Notes: generated from the letters alone by a model not told the origin. Shown: positions 33,570 through 42,251, numbered from the stretch's first letter. The stretch is DNA of 64,000 bases from Arthrobacter sp. FW305-BF8 (GCF_021789315.1 NZ_CP084561.1:4712001-4776000), one strand, 5' to 3'. A program made the numbers and translations.

Positions 33570-34106
33570 ATGGATGCTGAACGCAAAGTGGTTGTCGGCG
33601 TGGATGGCTCCGATTCCTCGGTGGAAGCCCTCCGTCTGGCGGCGCGGCTGGCACCGGGCCTGGGTGCGCGCGTCCATGCCGTAGCCTGCTGGCATTTCCC
33701 GGAGATGTATGCCGGATACATCCCTCCGGATTTCGAGGCGTTCGAGACCTCGGCTGCCAAGATCCTGGCCCAGGGCATCGAAAAGGCATTCGGACCGGAC
33801 GTTCCGGAGACCCTGACCAGTGAGCTGGTGCGGGGTCCGGCCCCGGCCACGCTGGTGGAGGCGGCGGCCGGAGCGGCGATGCTGGTGGTGGGGCGCAGGG
33901 GCCACGGCGGGTTCATGGGCCTGCACCTCGGCTCGGTGAGCACCGCCTGCGTGGCGCACGCCGAATGCCCGGTCCTGGTGGTGCACACCAAGGATGACCA
34001 CGAGCGCACTCACCATTTCCGCAGGGGCGCCGCGTCCAGGGACGCACACAGGGATACACACAAGGACCCGGGCAGGGACGCACCCGTGGACACGGCCACG
34101 CGCTAA
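33570..34106 (+). CDS. Universal stress protein
   Basis: 178 residues with a strong AAAGGAG site before ATG 33570. 'KVVVGVDGSDSSVEALRLAARLAPGLGARVHAV' is the UspA opening. 'VVGRRGHGGFMGLHLGSVS' is the G-2x-G-9x-G(S) ATP-binding loop, so an ATP-binding class member is expected. The core ends near residue 143; the last 35 residues are a polar His/Asp/Arg tail of low complexity. It is probably co-transcribed with the MBL-rhodanese gene 64 bases upstream, which suggests a stress role for both. Confidence 0.9.
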   Translation: MDAERKVVVGVDGSDSSVEALRLAARLAPGLGARVHAVACWHFPEMYAGYIPPDFEAFETSAAKILAQGIEKAFGPDVPETLTSELVRGPAPATLVEAAAGAAMLVVGRRGHGGFMGLHLGSVSTACVAHAECPVLVVHTKDDHERTHHFRRGAASRDAHRDTHKDPGRDAPVDTATR

Positions 34107-34215
34107 ACCCTCCGCGTAACGCAACGCACCTGCAACCCCCTCCCGGCGCGCCATCGCCTATGCTCGGCTGAGCAGCTCACATCTGGCTCAACGTCGAACC
34201 ACGGGAGACAACCTC

Positions 34216-35532
34216 ATGACCAACTGGCGGATCCGGGACTTCCACTCCGCGGACCTGGACGGCATCCTGCACCTCTGGGAGTCGCTGAAGGCCACCAACG
34301 TCGAGCCGGTCTACGCGCTCTCCGAGGTGCTGGCATCGTGCGAGAAGGACCATGCCGTAGTGGCCGTCCTCGGCGACCAGGTGGTAGGCGCCGCGGTCGG
34401 CCGTGCAGCCCACGATCAGGGCTGGGTCGTTTTCCTGGCCACTCTGCCGGAATTCCGCGGCCGGGGCATCGGCACTTCCCTGCTTGCCGCCGTCGAAAAC
34501 CGGATGGCGCCGCACGGACTGAACAAGCTATCGGCCCTGATGCCCGAGTCGGAGACTCGGGTGGAGGCCTTCCTGAGCCGCGGCTTCGTGCTCAAGAAGA
34601 ACCTGCGCTACTTCGAGCGCACCATCCCCGTGCAGCGGCAGGAACTCGAACCCCTGAGCCTGCTGGGCGGACGCATCCTGGCGCGGGACCTGTGGGAGAA
34701 CGTGGCCGGCATGCGCCGGGAAAAGGAACTCCTGGAGCGCCGCCTGGTCCTGCCGCTGGCGGAGGCGGACCTCGCCGACGAATTCGGTGTGGTGCCGCCG
34801 CGGGCAGTGGTGCTGTTCGGGCCCCCCGGTACCGGCAAGACCACCTTCGCCAAGGCGATCGCCTCCCGGCTGGAGTGGCCCTTTGTTGAAGTCTTTCCCT
34901 CCCGGCTGGCGTCCGACCCCAAGGGTCTGGCAGGCGCACTGCGGGAGACGTTCCTGGAGATCGCGGAACTCGAGCACGCCGTCGTGTTCATCGACGAGGT
35001 GGAGGAGATCGCCTCCCAGCGCGCCGGGGACCCGCCGTCTCCGCTGCAGGGCGTCACCAACGAACTGCTCAAGATCATCCCGGCCTTCCGCGAACAGCCC
35101 GGCCGCATCCTGGTCTGCGCCACCAACTTCATCCGCGCCCTCGACTCCGCCTTCCTGCGGCACGGCCGGTTCGACTACGTGATCCCCATCGGCCTCCCGG
35201 ACCGGCAGGCTCGCGAAGCCATGTGGCAGCGCTTCATCCCCGCCGCCGTCGTGGACAACGTGGACGTGGAGCAGCTCGTGGACCGGACCAAGGGCTTCTC
35301 CCCCGCGGACATCGAGTTTGCCGCGCGTAGCGCCTCCCAGCGTGCGCTGGAAAAGGCAGTGTACGACGACGGCGGGCTGGCTTCCGGGGGCAGCGTGTCC
35401 GTCCGCGAGGCGGTCCGAAAAGGTCCGGCCACCCAGGACTACCTCGATGCCATCGCAGACACCCGCACCACCGTCAGCGACGAGGTGCACCAGGAGTTCC
35501 TGGAGGACATCGACGCCCTCGGCCGCGTGTAG
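34216..35532 (+). CDS. GNAT acetyltransferase fused to AAA+ ATPase
   Basis: 438 residues. Residues 1-135 form a GNAT domain ('VVGAAVGRAAHDQGWVVFLA', acetyl-CoA motif 'FRGRGIGTSLLAAVE' near 81). Residues about 160-400 form a classical AAA+ module: Walker A 'GPPGTGKTTF' near 202, Walker B 'VVFIDEVEEIA' near 256, sensor 1 'CATNF', arginine finger region 'LRHGRFDYVIPIGLPDRQAREAMWQRF', and a C-terminal lid 'TKGFSPADIEFAARSASQRAL' as in FtsH/VCP-type ATPases. No protease domain follows. A single reading frame joins the two, with no sign of a frameshift. The target is unknown; it could couple protein remodelling to acetylation. Confidence 0.9.
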   Translation: MTNWRIRDFHSADLDGILHLWESLKATNVEPVYALSEVLASCEKDHAVVAVLGDQVVGAAVGRAAHDQGWVVFLATLPEFRGRGIGTSLLAAVENRMAPHGLNKLSALMPESETRVEAFLSRGFVLKKNLRYFERTIPVQRQELEPLSLLGGRILARDLWENVAGMRREKELLERRLVLPLAEADLADEFGVVPPRAVVLFGPPGTGKTTFAKAIASRLEWPFVEVFPSRLASDPKGLAGALRETFLEIAELEHAVVFIDEVEEIASQRAGDPPSPLQGVTNELLKIIPAFREQPGRILVCATNFIRALDSAFLRHGRFDYVIPIGLPDRQAREAMWQRFIPAAVVDNVDVEQLVDRTKGFSPADIEFAARSASQRALEKAVYDDGGLASGGSVSVREAVRKGPATQDYLDAIADTRTTVSDEVHQEFLEDIDALGRV

Positions 35533-35551
35533 CCTCTTCGCTGCAGCCAAA

Positions 35552-35616
35552 GCAACGCGGGGTCAGATAACGCCCATATGTGGGCCCGAATTGGGCGCTA
35601 AGTGACCCCGCGTTGC
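35552..35616. repeat. Intergenic palindromic element (14-bp outer stem)
   Basis: GCAACGCGGGGTCA (35552-35565) pairs perfectly with TGACCCCGCGTTGC (35603-35616); an inner helix CGCCCA/TGGGCG extends it across a symmetric internal loop. The right half recurs nearly word for word at 49232-49257. It lies 20 bases after the GNAT-AAA stop and 26 before the next start. Confidence 0.85.
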
Positions 35617-35641
35617 AGTCATTGCCGAGTCGAGGAGCAAC

Positions 35642-36259
35642 GTGATCCTGTTTCTGACGATCGTCAGCGGAGTGGCCTGGACGGTTGTGTATGTCGAGGC
35701 GATCCGGCTGGGCGTCCGGGAACGCACCTACGCCATCCCGGCGGCGGCCTTGGCGCTCAACTTTGCCTGGGAGGCCATCTACGCCTCGCGGTCCCTGGCT
35801 ACGGGCATATCGGCGCAGGGGATTTTCAACATCGTGTGGGGCCTGGCGGACGTCCTCATCGTCTACACCTTCCTGAGGTTCGGGCGGGCCGAGCTGCCGC
35901 CCTGGATCACGCGGCCGCTCTTCCTGGGCTGGGCCATACTGCTGGGCGTCACGTCATTCGCGGTGCAGCTTCTGTTCGTGGCTGAGTTCGGCTGGGACGA
36001 CGCCACCAAGTACGCCGCCTTCCTGCAGAACCTGCTGATGTCCGGGCTCTTCATCGCCATGTTCGTCGCGCGCGGCGGCGGCCGCGGTCAGTCGCCCATC
36101 ATCGCCGTGGCCAAGTGGATTGGCACGCTTGCACCCACCATTGTCTACGGCGGTTACGGAAACTCGGCCCTGATCCTTGGCTTGGGAGCGCTGTGCAGCG
36201 TGTTCGACGTGACATACATTGCCCTGCTCTGGCGGGCGCGCGGACGCGCTACTGTTTGA
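35642..36259 (+). CDS. Predicted transmembrane terpene cyclase (Pyr4/PaxB-like family)
   Basis: 205 residues from GTG 35642 (GAGGAGC upstream). Seven hydrophobic helices are expected. 'AALALNFAWEAIYA' in the second helix matches the conserved Asn/Trp-Glu motif of Pyr4-type integral membrane terpene cyclases, whose acidic residues start cyclisation. 'GLADVLIVYTFLRFG' and the late 'GYGNSALILGLGALCSVFDVTYIALLW' also fit the seven-helix family. Bacterial members are mostly uncharacterised. No prenyl synthase or other terpenoid gene is adjacent, so activity is unproven. The LtrA gene starts 3 bases after its stop. Confidence 0.65.
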   Translation: MILFLTIVSGVAWTVVYVEAIRLGVRERTYAIPAAALALNFAWEAIYASRSLATGISAQGIFNIVWGLADVLIVYTFLRFGRAELPPWITRPLFLGWAILLGVTSFAVQLLFVAEFGWDDATKYAAFLQNLLMSGLFIAMFVARGGGRGQSPIIAVAKWIGTLAPTIVYGGYGNSALILGLGALCSVFDVTYIALLWRARGRATV

Positions 36260-36262
36260 TTC

Positions 36263-37513
36263 ATGCCCTCTAATCCGCTTCGGCACGCCGTGGCCCGCAT
36301 GGGCGGCCGGGATCCACACCAGCCGCACCGGACAGCCACCCCACTGGAACTCTTCTTCGACCTGACTTTCGTGATCGCCTTCGGGGTGACCGGCAGCCAG
36401 TTCGCCCACGAGATCGCGGAGGGACACTTCGGCGCCGGGCTGCTCGGCTTTTCCTTCGCGATGTTTGCCGTGATCTGGGCGTGGATCAATTTCACCTGGT
36501 TCGCCAGTGCCTACGACACCGACGACTGGGTGTTCCGGTTGGTCACCATGGTTCAGTTGCTCGGTGTCCTGATCCTGGCGATGGGCATCGAGCCCATGTT
36601 CCACTCCCTGGTGGAGGGGCGGCACGTGGAGAACACGGCCATCGTGGGCGGCTACGTCATGATGAGGCTTGCCCTGGTCTTCCAGTGGCTGCGCGCTGCC
36701 CGGCAGGATCCGGCCCGCAGGCAGACGTGCCTGCGCTACGCGGGATACTTGGCGGTGGTCCAGCTTGGGTGGATCGCTGTGCTGTTCATCCAGGCGGACG
36801 TCGCCACCACATTCCTGATGATTGCACCGCTCTATGTCCTGGAGTTGGCCACTCCGTACGCCGCCGAGCGGAACGCCACCACGCCCTGGCATGCCCACCA
36901 CATCGCCGAACGCTACGGCCTGCTGGCCATCATCGCCCTCGGCGAATGCCTGATCGGCGCCGTAGAGACACTCCGGGCGATCGTGGCCAACCATGGCTGG
37001 TCGGTTGATGCAGCCCTGGTGGGTTTCGGCGGCACGGCACTGGCCTTCAGCATGTGGTGGATCTACTTCATCCTGCCCGCCGGCCGGGCGCTGCACCTGC
37101 AGCGGCACCGTTCCTACTTCTTCGGCTACGGCCACATCCCTGTCTTCGCCGCAATCGCCGCCACGGGCGCTGCCCTGCACGTCGCCGCGTACTACATCGA
37201 CCATGCCGCCCACATCAGCGCCGCCGTCGCCGTCGCCAGCATCGCCGTTCCCGTGGCCCTGTTCAAGGTCTCGCTCACGGCACTCTTCAGCGTCATGACG
37301 TGCGTCGACCGCACGCTCATCGCCGTCACCACCGGAGTGGTGCTAGTGCTCGGGGGAAGCATGGCATTGGCGGCTGCGGGCGTCTCGGTTCCCGTCTGCC
37401 TGCTTGTCATTGTTGCGGCGCTCGGTGCGTCGATCGTCATCGATGAGCGCCGGAGCACGGATCTGCTTCACGCGGCGCTGGCGAAGCTGGAGCAGCGGTC
37501 CGAGACCGCCTGA
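36263..37513 (+). CDS. ltrA: Low temperature requirement A (LtrA) family protein
   Basis: 416 residues. 'HRTATPLELFFDLTFVIAFGVTGSQFAHEI' is the LtrA signature near the N-terminus, followed by 'IWAWINFTWFASAYDTDDW' and 'RYGLLAIIALGECLIGAVETL'. About 10-12 membrane segments are expected. LtrA was named from Listeria growth at low temperature; its biochemical role is unclear. It starts 3 bases after the stop of the terpene-cyclase-like gene, so they share a transcript. It converges on gluQ with a 9-base gap. Confidence 0.9.
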   Translation: MPSNPLRHAVARMGGRDPHQPHRTATPLELFFDLTFVIAFGVTGSQFAHEIAEGHFGAGLLGFSFAMFAVIWAWINFTWFASAYDTDDWVFRLVTMVQLLGVLILAMGIEPMFHSLVEGRHVENTAIVGGYVMMRLALVFQWLRAARQDPARRQTCLRYAGYLAVVQLGWIAVLFIQADVATTFLMIAPLYVLELATPYAAERNATTPWHAHHIAERYGLLAIIALGECLIGAVETLRAIVANHGWSVDAALVGFGGTALAFSMWWIYFILPAGRALHLQRHRSYFFGYGHIPVFAAIAATGAALHVAAYYIDHAAHISAAVAVASIAVPVALFKVSLTALFSVMTCVDRTLIAVTTGVVLVLGGSMALAAAGVSVPVCLLVIVAALGASIVIDERRSTDLLHAALAKLEQRSETA

Positions 37514-37522
37514 CGGGCTCCG

Positions 37523-38404
37523 CTACGCCCCGGGCCAGACCCAAGGGTCACGCGGCAGGCTGGCGGGCGAAAACTCTTTGAGGGCGTTCTCCAAGGAAGC
37601 GCCGGGGAGCCCCAGCGATTCCAAGATGATGCGCTGCACAGCTTCTGCGGGGATTCCGACGGCGGCCAGGTCGCCCAAGGTAACCGCGCCGTCCCGCTTT
37701 GCCAGACGGGCGCCGTCGGCGTTCACCACCAGCGGCACGTGGGCATATTCCGGAGCGGGCATATCTAGGAGAGATGCGAGATATGCCTGCCGGGGTGTGG
37801 ACGGCAGAAGGTCATCGCCGCGGACCACCTGGTCTATGCCCTGCTCGGCATCATCCACGACGACGGCCAGGTTGTACGCGGTAACACCGTCGTTCCGGCG
37901 CAGGACAAAGTCGTCCACGACGCCCGTGAACGTCCCGTGCAGCACGTCCTCCACCGTCCACTCGGCCACAGAGGAACGCAACCGGATCGCGGCCGGACGG
38001 GTAGACCGCTTGAACTCGAGCTCCGCCGCTGACAACTGTCGGCATGTGCCGGGATAGGCTCCCTGAGGTGCGTGCGGCGCGGACGGTGCCTCCTGGATCT
38101 CACGGCGGGTACAGAAGCACTCATACGTCAGCCCGGCGGCGGCCAGCCGTCCGATGGCGGCCGTGTACAGCGGTTCGCGGTCCGTCTGGCGCACCACCGC
38201 GCCGTCCCACGTCATTCCGACGGCCGCCAGGTCCCGCAGCTGCACGGCCTCAGCCCCCGCCCGCGCGCGGTCGAGGTCCTCAACGCGCAGCAGAAACCGC
38301 CGTCCGGTGGAACGGGCAAAAAGCCAGGCAAGGATCGCCGTCCGGAGGTTTCCCACATGCAGCTCACCGGACGGGCTCGGTGCGAAGCGGCCAGCGCAAG
38401 TCAT
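37523..38404 (-). CDS. gluQ: Glutamyl-Q tRNA(Asp) synthetase
   Basis: 293 residues from ATG 38404, with AGGGTGG upstream; an in-frame GTG at 38413 is possible. 'GRFAPSPSGELHVGNLRTA' contains the HIGH-like motif and 'RLAKRDGAVTL' the KMSKS-like motif of class I GluRS. The anticodon-binding domain of full GluRS is absent, as expected for GluQ-RS. The zinc-site cysteines are present in 'YECFCTRRE' and 'YPGTCRQL'. It glutamylates queuosine at position 34 of tRNA(Asp). A hairpin lies immediately upstream (38431-38491). Confidence 0.92.
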   Translation of the reverse strand: MTCAGRFAPSPSGELHVGNLRTAILAWLFARSTGRRFLLRVEDLDRARAGAEAVQLRDLAAVGMTWDGAVVRQTDREPLYTAAIGRLAAAGLTYECFCTRREIQEAPSAPHAPQGAYPGTCRQLSAAELEFKRSTRPAAIRLRSSVAEWTVEDVLHGTFTGVVDDFVLRRNDGVTAYNLAVVVDDAEQGIDQVVRGDDLLPSTPRQAYLASLLDMPAPEYAHVPLVVNADGARLAKRDGAVTLGDLAAVGIPAEAVQRIILESLGLPGASLENALKEFSPASLPRDPWVWPGA

Positions 38405-38430
38405 GCCATCCACCCTATGCCGAACACCAC

Positions 38431-38491
38431 AAGAGCCCCTCAGCTACCGTGCTCCGGGGGTTGGCCGGGGATCGGTAACTCAGGGGCTCTT
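38431..38491. repeat. Long hairpin upstream of gluQ
   Basis: AAGAGCCCCTCAGCTACCG (38431-38449) pairs with CGGTAACTCAGGGGCTCTT (38473-38491) at 17 of 19 positions, loop 23 bases. It is on the 5' side of gluQ, 18-27 bases before the start, so it is not that gene's terminator. It could be a leader structure or end an unseen plus-strand RNA. Confidence 0.7.
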
Positions 38492-38522
38492 GCCGTGCCT
38501 GTCCTGAACGGAACTGCGTTCC

Positions 38523-38554
38523 GGAATTCGAGGCACTTCCTGCGGAAAGACGAA
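38523..38554 (+). repeat. Single unit of the 32-bp palindromic-array repeat
   Basis: Contains CACTTCCTGC (38534-38543) followed by a purine-rich tract and CGAA (38551-38554), the same order and spacing as units in the arrays at 53373-53473 and 63656-63890. It is degenerate and alone. It lies in the 350-base gap between gluQ and the Lrp gene, where no protein gene is seen. Confidence 0.5.
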
Positions 38555-38721
38555 TGCGTGAACAAGTGTCAATCAGCGGCTGCCTCCTTGCGGGAAGCGT
38601 GGTCCAGGGAGCCGGGTGGTATGCCGGGAGCCTGTAGCCTGCAGGCTGCGGGGGTAACCGTCGCCTGCGTTGCCACTATCTGAGCAGAACACTTACAGTA
38701 GGCGCAACGGGCACCGAGCCT

Positions 38722-38740
38722 ACTGGTCAATCTGACCAGT
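38722..38740. promoter_or_regulatory. Lrp/AsnC-type operator
   Basis: ACTGGTCA-ATC-TGACCAGT is a perfect inverted repeat with a three-base centre, 25 bases before the Lrp gene start. Size and A/T centre match Lrp-family sites, so autoregulation is likely. Confidence 0.7.
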
Positions 38741-38765
38741 TGCGCGGCCCGGAACAGGACAGGAA

Positions 38766-39233
38766 GTGATCAGATTGCAGGAGCTCGACGCCACCGACCG
38801 GAGAATCCTTTCGGCCCTGGACGAGGATCCGCGGCTGCCAATCATGGTCCTGTCCCAGCGGCTGGGCTTGGCCCGCGGAACAGTACAGTCGCGCCTGGAG
38901 CGGATGACGGCGTCGGGCGCTCTCCGGCCCAACAGCAGCCGTGTACTGCCCGCAGCGCTGGGCCGCGGCGTTGCCGCCGCGGTCAGCGCCGAACTGGACC
39001 AGAGCCACCTCAACGAGGCCATCGCTGCGCTGCGCGAAATCCCGGAAGTACTGGAGTGCCACGCCCCTGCCGGCGACACGGACCTGCTGATCCGGGTGGT
39101 GGCCACCAGCCCTGATGACCTTTACCGGGTTTCCGAGGAGATCCGGCTGTGCCCGGGAATCGTGCGGACGTCCACCAGCATGTTCCTGCGCGAGGTGATT
39201 CCCTACCGGACTACGGGCCTCCTAGAACACTGA
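38766..39233 (+). CDS. Lrp/AsnC family transcriptional regulator
   Basis: 155 residues from GTG 38766. The N-terminal HTH ('LDATDRRILSALDEDPRLPIMVLSQRLGLARGTVQSRLERM', as a family pattern) is followed by the RAM (ligand-binding) domain 'VSAELDQSHLNEAIAALREIPEVLECHAPAGDTDLLIRVVA'. Length is normal. The operator at 38722-38740 suggests it controls itself. No amino-acid gene is adjacent, so its effector and targets are unknown. Confidence 0.9.
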   Translation: MIRLQELDATDRRILSALDEDPRLPIMVLSQRLGLARGTVQSRLERMTASGALRPNSSRVLPAALGRGVAAAVSAELDQSHLNEAIAALREIPEVLECHAPAGDTDLLIRVVATSPDDLYRVSEEIRLCPGIVRTSTSMFLREVIPYRTTGLLEH

Positions 39234-39418
39234 CAAAACTCCCTTGGATAGGCGCTCCGATACTGCGCAAATCATTGGGGAAAACTGCGGATTTTCCGGC
39301 GGCTGTCCTGCGGTGGCAGCTATAACCTGATTCAGCATCCGCCGCGGCGCTGGGCACGCAGCGGGTGCATTGTTCACTCAGGGTCTCCGCCGGGGGGTCG
39401 GTCTCAATAAGGAACTCA

Positions 39419-42142
39419 ATGCGCTCTTTTTCACGTTCAATCGCGTCGGTCACCGGCTTGCTGGTTCTCGCCGCGGGCCTCGTCTCGCTTCCCGCCGCCG
39501 CTTCGGTGGCTGCCACAGATCCTGCCGCGGGCGGCACTACACTGCCGGTGGAGTCCCCGACGGAACAGGAGCACCACGGGTACGAATCCGCGCCCGGTGT
39601 GCCGATGGATGAGCCGCCTGCCGGACTGGCACTGCAGACCGAGGCGGGGGTGACTGCTCCCGTTCCAATCACGGTCAAACTTGTCGTGGCCACCCTGGTC
39701 GATAACAAGGCCCTCGTTCCGATGGCCCAGGCCGAGGCGGCCGTGACGGCCTCCAGCAACTACTGGAAGGCGATGTCCGGCGGCCGTATCTCCATGACCG
39801 TCACCGAACGGGCGACCTTGGCCTCCAAGACGGCGAGGTCGACGGACTCCTACTACGACATGATCAACAAGATCACGAGCGAGCTGAAGTGGACCTACAG
39901 CGCCAACAAGGCCCTGGTGATCTTTGTGCCAAGCGACACGCTCGCCGGCGGCGCCCTCGGCGCCGGTTACAGCAGCAACGGCAACAGCGGGCGCGTGCTG
40001 ATGCCGAAAATCAGCGGCTTCACCAACAGCGTGATCGCTCACGAATTCGGGCACGTCCTGGGTTCCATGCACGCCGACGCCCTGCAGTGCGGCAGCGGCG
40101 TTTCGGACGTGGGCGTCACCAGCACCGGGCAGTTCACCGATTCCTCCTGCTATATCCGGGAATACGGCGACAGCACCGACCTGATGGGGCTGTCCAGCTA
40201 CAACATGCCGGTGATCAGTTCGCCGTTTTGGGAAGCCAGGGGCCTGGGCAATGGCACTGACGTCCGCGACCTCGGTGTCGCTTCCGGCGTGAAGAGCTAC
40301 ACGCTGAAGCCGTGGGGTGACACCAAGCTGGCCTACCGCGCGGTGAAGTTCGCAGATCCGGCCAGCCGGGAGGTCTACTACCTGGAGCTCCGCCAGCCGG
40401 TCGGCTACGACACGTACCTGGCCAGCGGGTATGCGGGCAACCGGGGCGTCAAGGTGGTCCAGCGCGGCGGCGCCACCCCCTCGTCCTCGCTGGCACTGAT
40501 GCCGTCCACCGTTCCATTCAGCGGCTACTACGCCACCAATCACACGTGGCAGGCCGGCAGCACGTTCACCACGAACGCGGGAACCCGGGTCACCATCAAT
40601 TCCGTCACCGCCACCTCGGCCACCGTTACCATCGACGCCGACCCCGGACGCAAAGCCCGAATCCAGTTTTCGGCAGGCGACTTCGACGGAGACGGACGCC
40701 CGGACATGCTGTCGCGGGAGACCGACGGCTCCCTCATGCTGAACGCCGGCCAGCCCGGAAACAAGCTCGGCGCGCCGAAGCGCATCGCAGGCGGCTGGAA
40801 CATCTTCAACACGGTCGTGGGGGATGCCGACTTCACCGGAGACGGACAGGCCGACCTCCTTGGACGTACTTCCGAAGGAGAGCTCTGGCTCTACCCAGGA
40901 AACGGCCAGGCCGGCTTCCTGCCCAGGATCCGCATCGGCGGGGGTTGGCAGATCTTCCAGCGCATCGTCACCCCGGGTGACCTGACGGGTGATGGCAAGC
41001 GCGACCTAGCCGGCATCAAGCCCGACGGCACGCTGTGGCTCTACCCCGGCGACGGCAGGAGCGGCTTCCTGGCCCCCACCCAGGCCGGAACCGGGTGGAA
41101 CGGCTTCACCGCAGTTTCCCCGGCAAGCGGATTCGGCGGGCGCGTTGGCGGACTACTGGCCCGCAGCAGCGACGGCTCGCTCTCCTTCTACGCCGGAAAC
41201 GGCGCCGGAGCGTTCCGCGAGCCGGTTCGGCTGGGAGCAGGCTGGGGCGCGTTCGAGACGATCATCGGCGGGCATGACTTCAGCGGGGACGGACAAACCG
41301 ACGTTCTCGTGGGCACGTCCGCCGGCACCCTCGCGCTCTACCCGGGTACCGGTGGGAGCCGCCTGGCGCCGCGGGTATCACTCGCGACCGGATGGAACAA
41401 GTACAGCCAAGTGTGGGGTGCCGGCGACATGACGGGCGACGGACGCACCGACGTCCTGGCGCTCAGTCCGCAGGGCCAGCTGTTCCTGCACCCGGGCAAC
41501 GGCTCGGGCGGGTTCACGGCCGCCCGCTTGCTCAATTCCGGCTGGCAGACCTATAGCCAGATCTTTTCCGCCGGAAACATCGACGGCAGCGGGGGTCCGG
41601 ACATCGTGGCCCGGGCTGCGGACGGAAGGCTGTGGATCTATCCCTCTGACGGGAAGGGCACTCTCCTGGCCCGCAAGCTCATCGGTGCCGGTTGGCAGGG
41701 CTTCACGCGGATCCTGTCCCCGGGAGACTTCACCGGGGACGGCAAGAGCGACCTCATGGCCCAGACACCTGACAGCAGGCTGTGGGTGTACCCGGGCAAC
41801 GGCAGGGGCGGCCTGCTCGCGCGGCGGGCGCTGGGTTCCAACTGGAACGTGTTCAGCCAGCTCATCCCTGCGGGCGACATCACCGCGGACGGCAAGCAGG
41901 ACATCCTGGCCCGCACCGCAGCCGGGGACCTGTGGCTCTACCCGGGCAACGGAACCGGCGGCGCCCTGCCGCGCCGGCAGCTGTCCGGCGGCTGGGCCGC
42001 ATACAAGCCGCTCGTAGCGGCCGGCCGGTTCACGGGCACCAACTCCACCAGCCTGCTGGCTCCGTCAGCAGACGGAACCCTGTGGCTGTATAGCCTGTCG
42101 AGCTGGGGCACGTTCCAGAACGTCGTGCTGAACCCCCGCTGA
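39419..42142 (+). CDS. Secreted metzincin-type metalloprotease with FG-GAP/VCBS repeats
   Basis: 907 residues from ATG 39419 (AAGGAAC upstream). Residues 1-35 form a Sec signal peptide ('SIASVTGLLVLAAGLVSLPAAASVAA'). The catalytic domain carries the full metzincin zinc motif 'HEFGHVLGSMH' (H208, E209, H212, H218) and a Met-turn 'LMGLSSYNMP'. From about residue 415 to the end there are about ten repeats of roughly 48 residues, each with 'GDxTGDGxxDLxA' Asp-rich calcium-binding loops and 'LWLYPGNG', the FG-GAP/VCBS type that builds a beta-propeller. It is probably an exported protease binding a surface or polymer. The hairpin at 42158-42224 follows. Confidence 0.9.
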   Translation: MRSFSRSIASVTGLLVLAAGLVSLPAAASVAATDPAAGGTTLPVESPTEQEHHGYESAPGVPMDEPPAGLALQTEAGVTAPVPITVKLVVATLVDNKALVPMAQAEAAVTASSNYWKAMSGGRISMTVTERATLASKTARSTDSYYDMINKITSELKWTYSANKALVIFVPSDTLAGGALGAGYSSNGNSGRVLMPKISGFTNSVIAHEFGHVLGSMHADALQCGSGVSDVGVTSTGQFTDSSCYIREYGDSTDLMGLSSYNMPVISSPFWEARGLGNGTDVRDLGVASGVKSYTLKPWGDTKLAYRAVKFADPASREVYYLELRQPVGYDTYLASGYAGNRGVKVVQRGGATPSSSLALMPSTVPFSGYYATNHTWQAGSTFTTNAGTRVTINSVTATSATVTIDADPGRKARIQFSAGDFDGDGRPDMLSRETDGSLMLNAGQPGNKLGAPKRIAGGWNIFNTVVGDADFTGDGQADLLGRTSEGELWLYPGNGQAGFLPRIRIGGGWQIFQRIVTPGDLTGDGKRDLAGIKPDGTLWLYPGDGRSGFLAPTQAGTGWNGFTAVSPASGFGGRVGGLLARSSDGSLSFYAGNGAGAFREPVRLGAGWGAFETIIGGHDFSGDGQTDVLVGTSAGTLALYPGTGGSRLAPRVSLATGWNKYSQVWGAGDMTGDGRTDVLALSPQGQLFLHPGNGSGGFTAARLLNSGWQTYSQIFSAGNIDGSGGPDIVARAADGRLWIYPSDGKGTLLARKLIGAGWQGFTRILSPGDFTGDGKSDLMAQTPDSRLWVYPGNGRGGLLARRALGSNWNVFSQLIPAGDITADGKQDILARTAAGDLWLYPGNGTGGALPRRQLSGGWAAYKPLVAAGRFTGTNSTSLLAPSADGTLWLYSLSSWGTFQNVVLNPR

Positions 42143-42157
42143 GCACGGGAGACAGTT

Positions 42158-42224
42158 AAGCGCGAGCGGACACTTGGGCCCCTGATCCACACGGATCGGG
42201 GGCCCCAAGTGCTCGTTCGCGCTT
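42158..42224. terminator. Long imperfect hairpin after the metalloprotease gene
   Basis: The left arm (42158-42182, beginning AAGCGCGAGCGGACAC) pairs with the right arm (about 42199-42224) with a few mismatches. The arm sequence is closely related to the 25-bp-stem element at 30154-30209. It sits between convergent genes (stop 42142 plus, stop 42252 minus), as a bidirectional terminator would. Confidence 0.75.
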
Positions 42225-42251
42225 TTGGAATGCCCGGCGTTGGAAGGAAAG

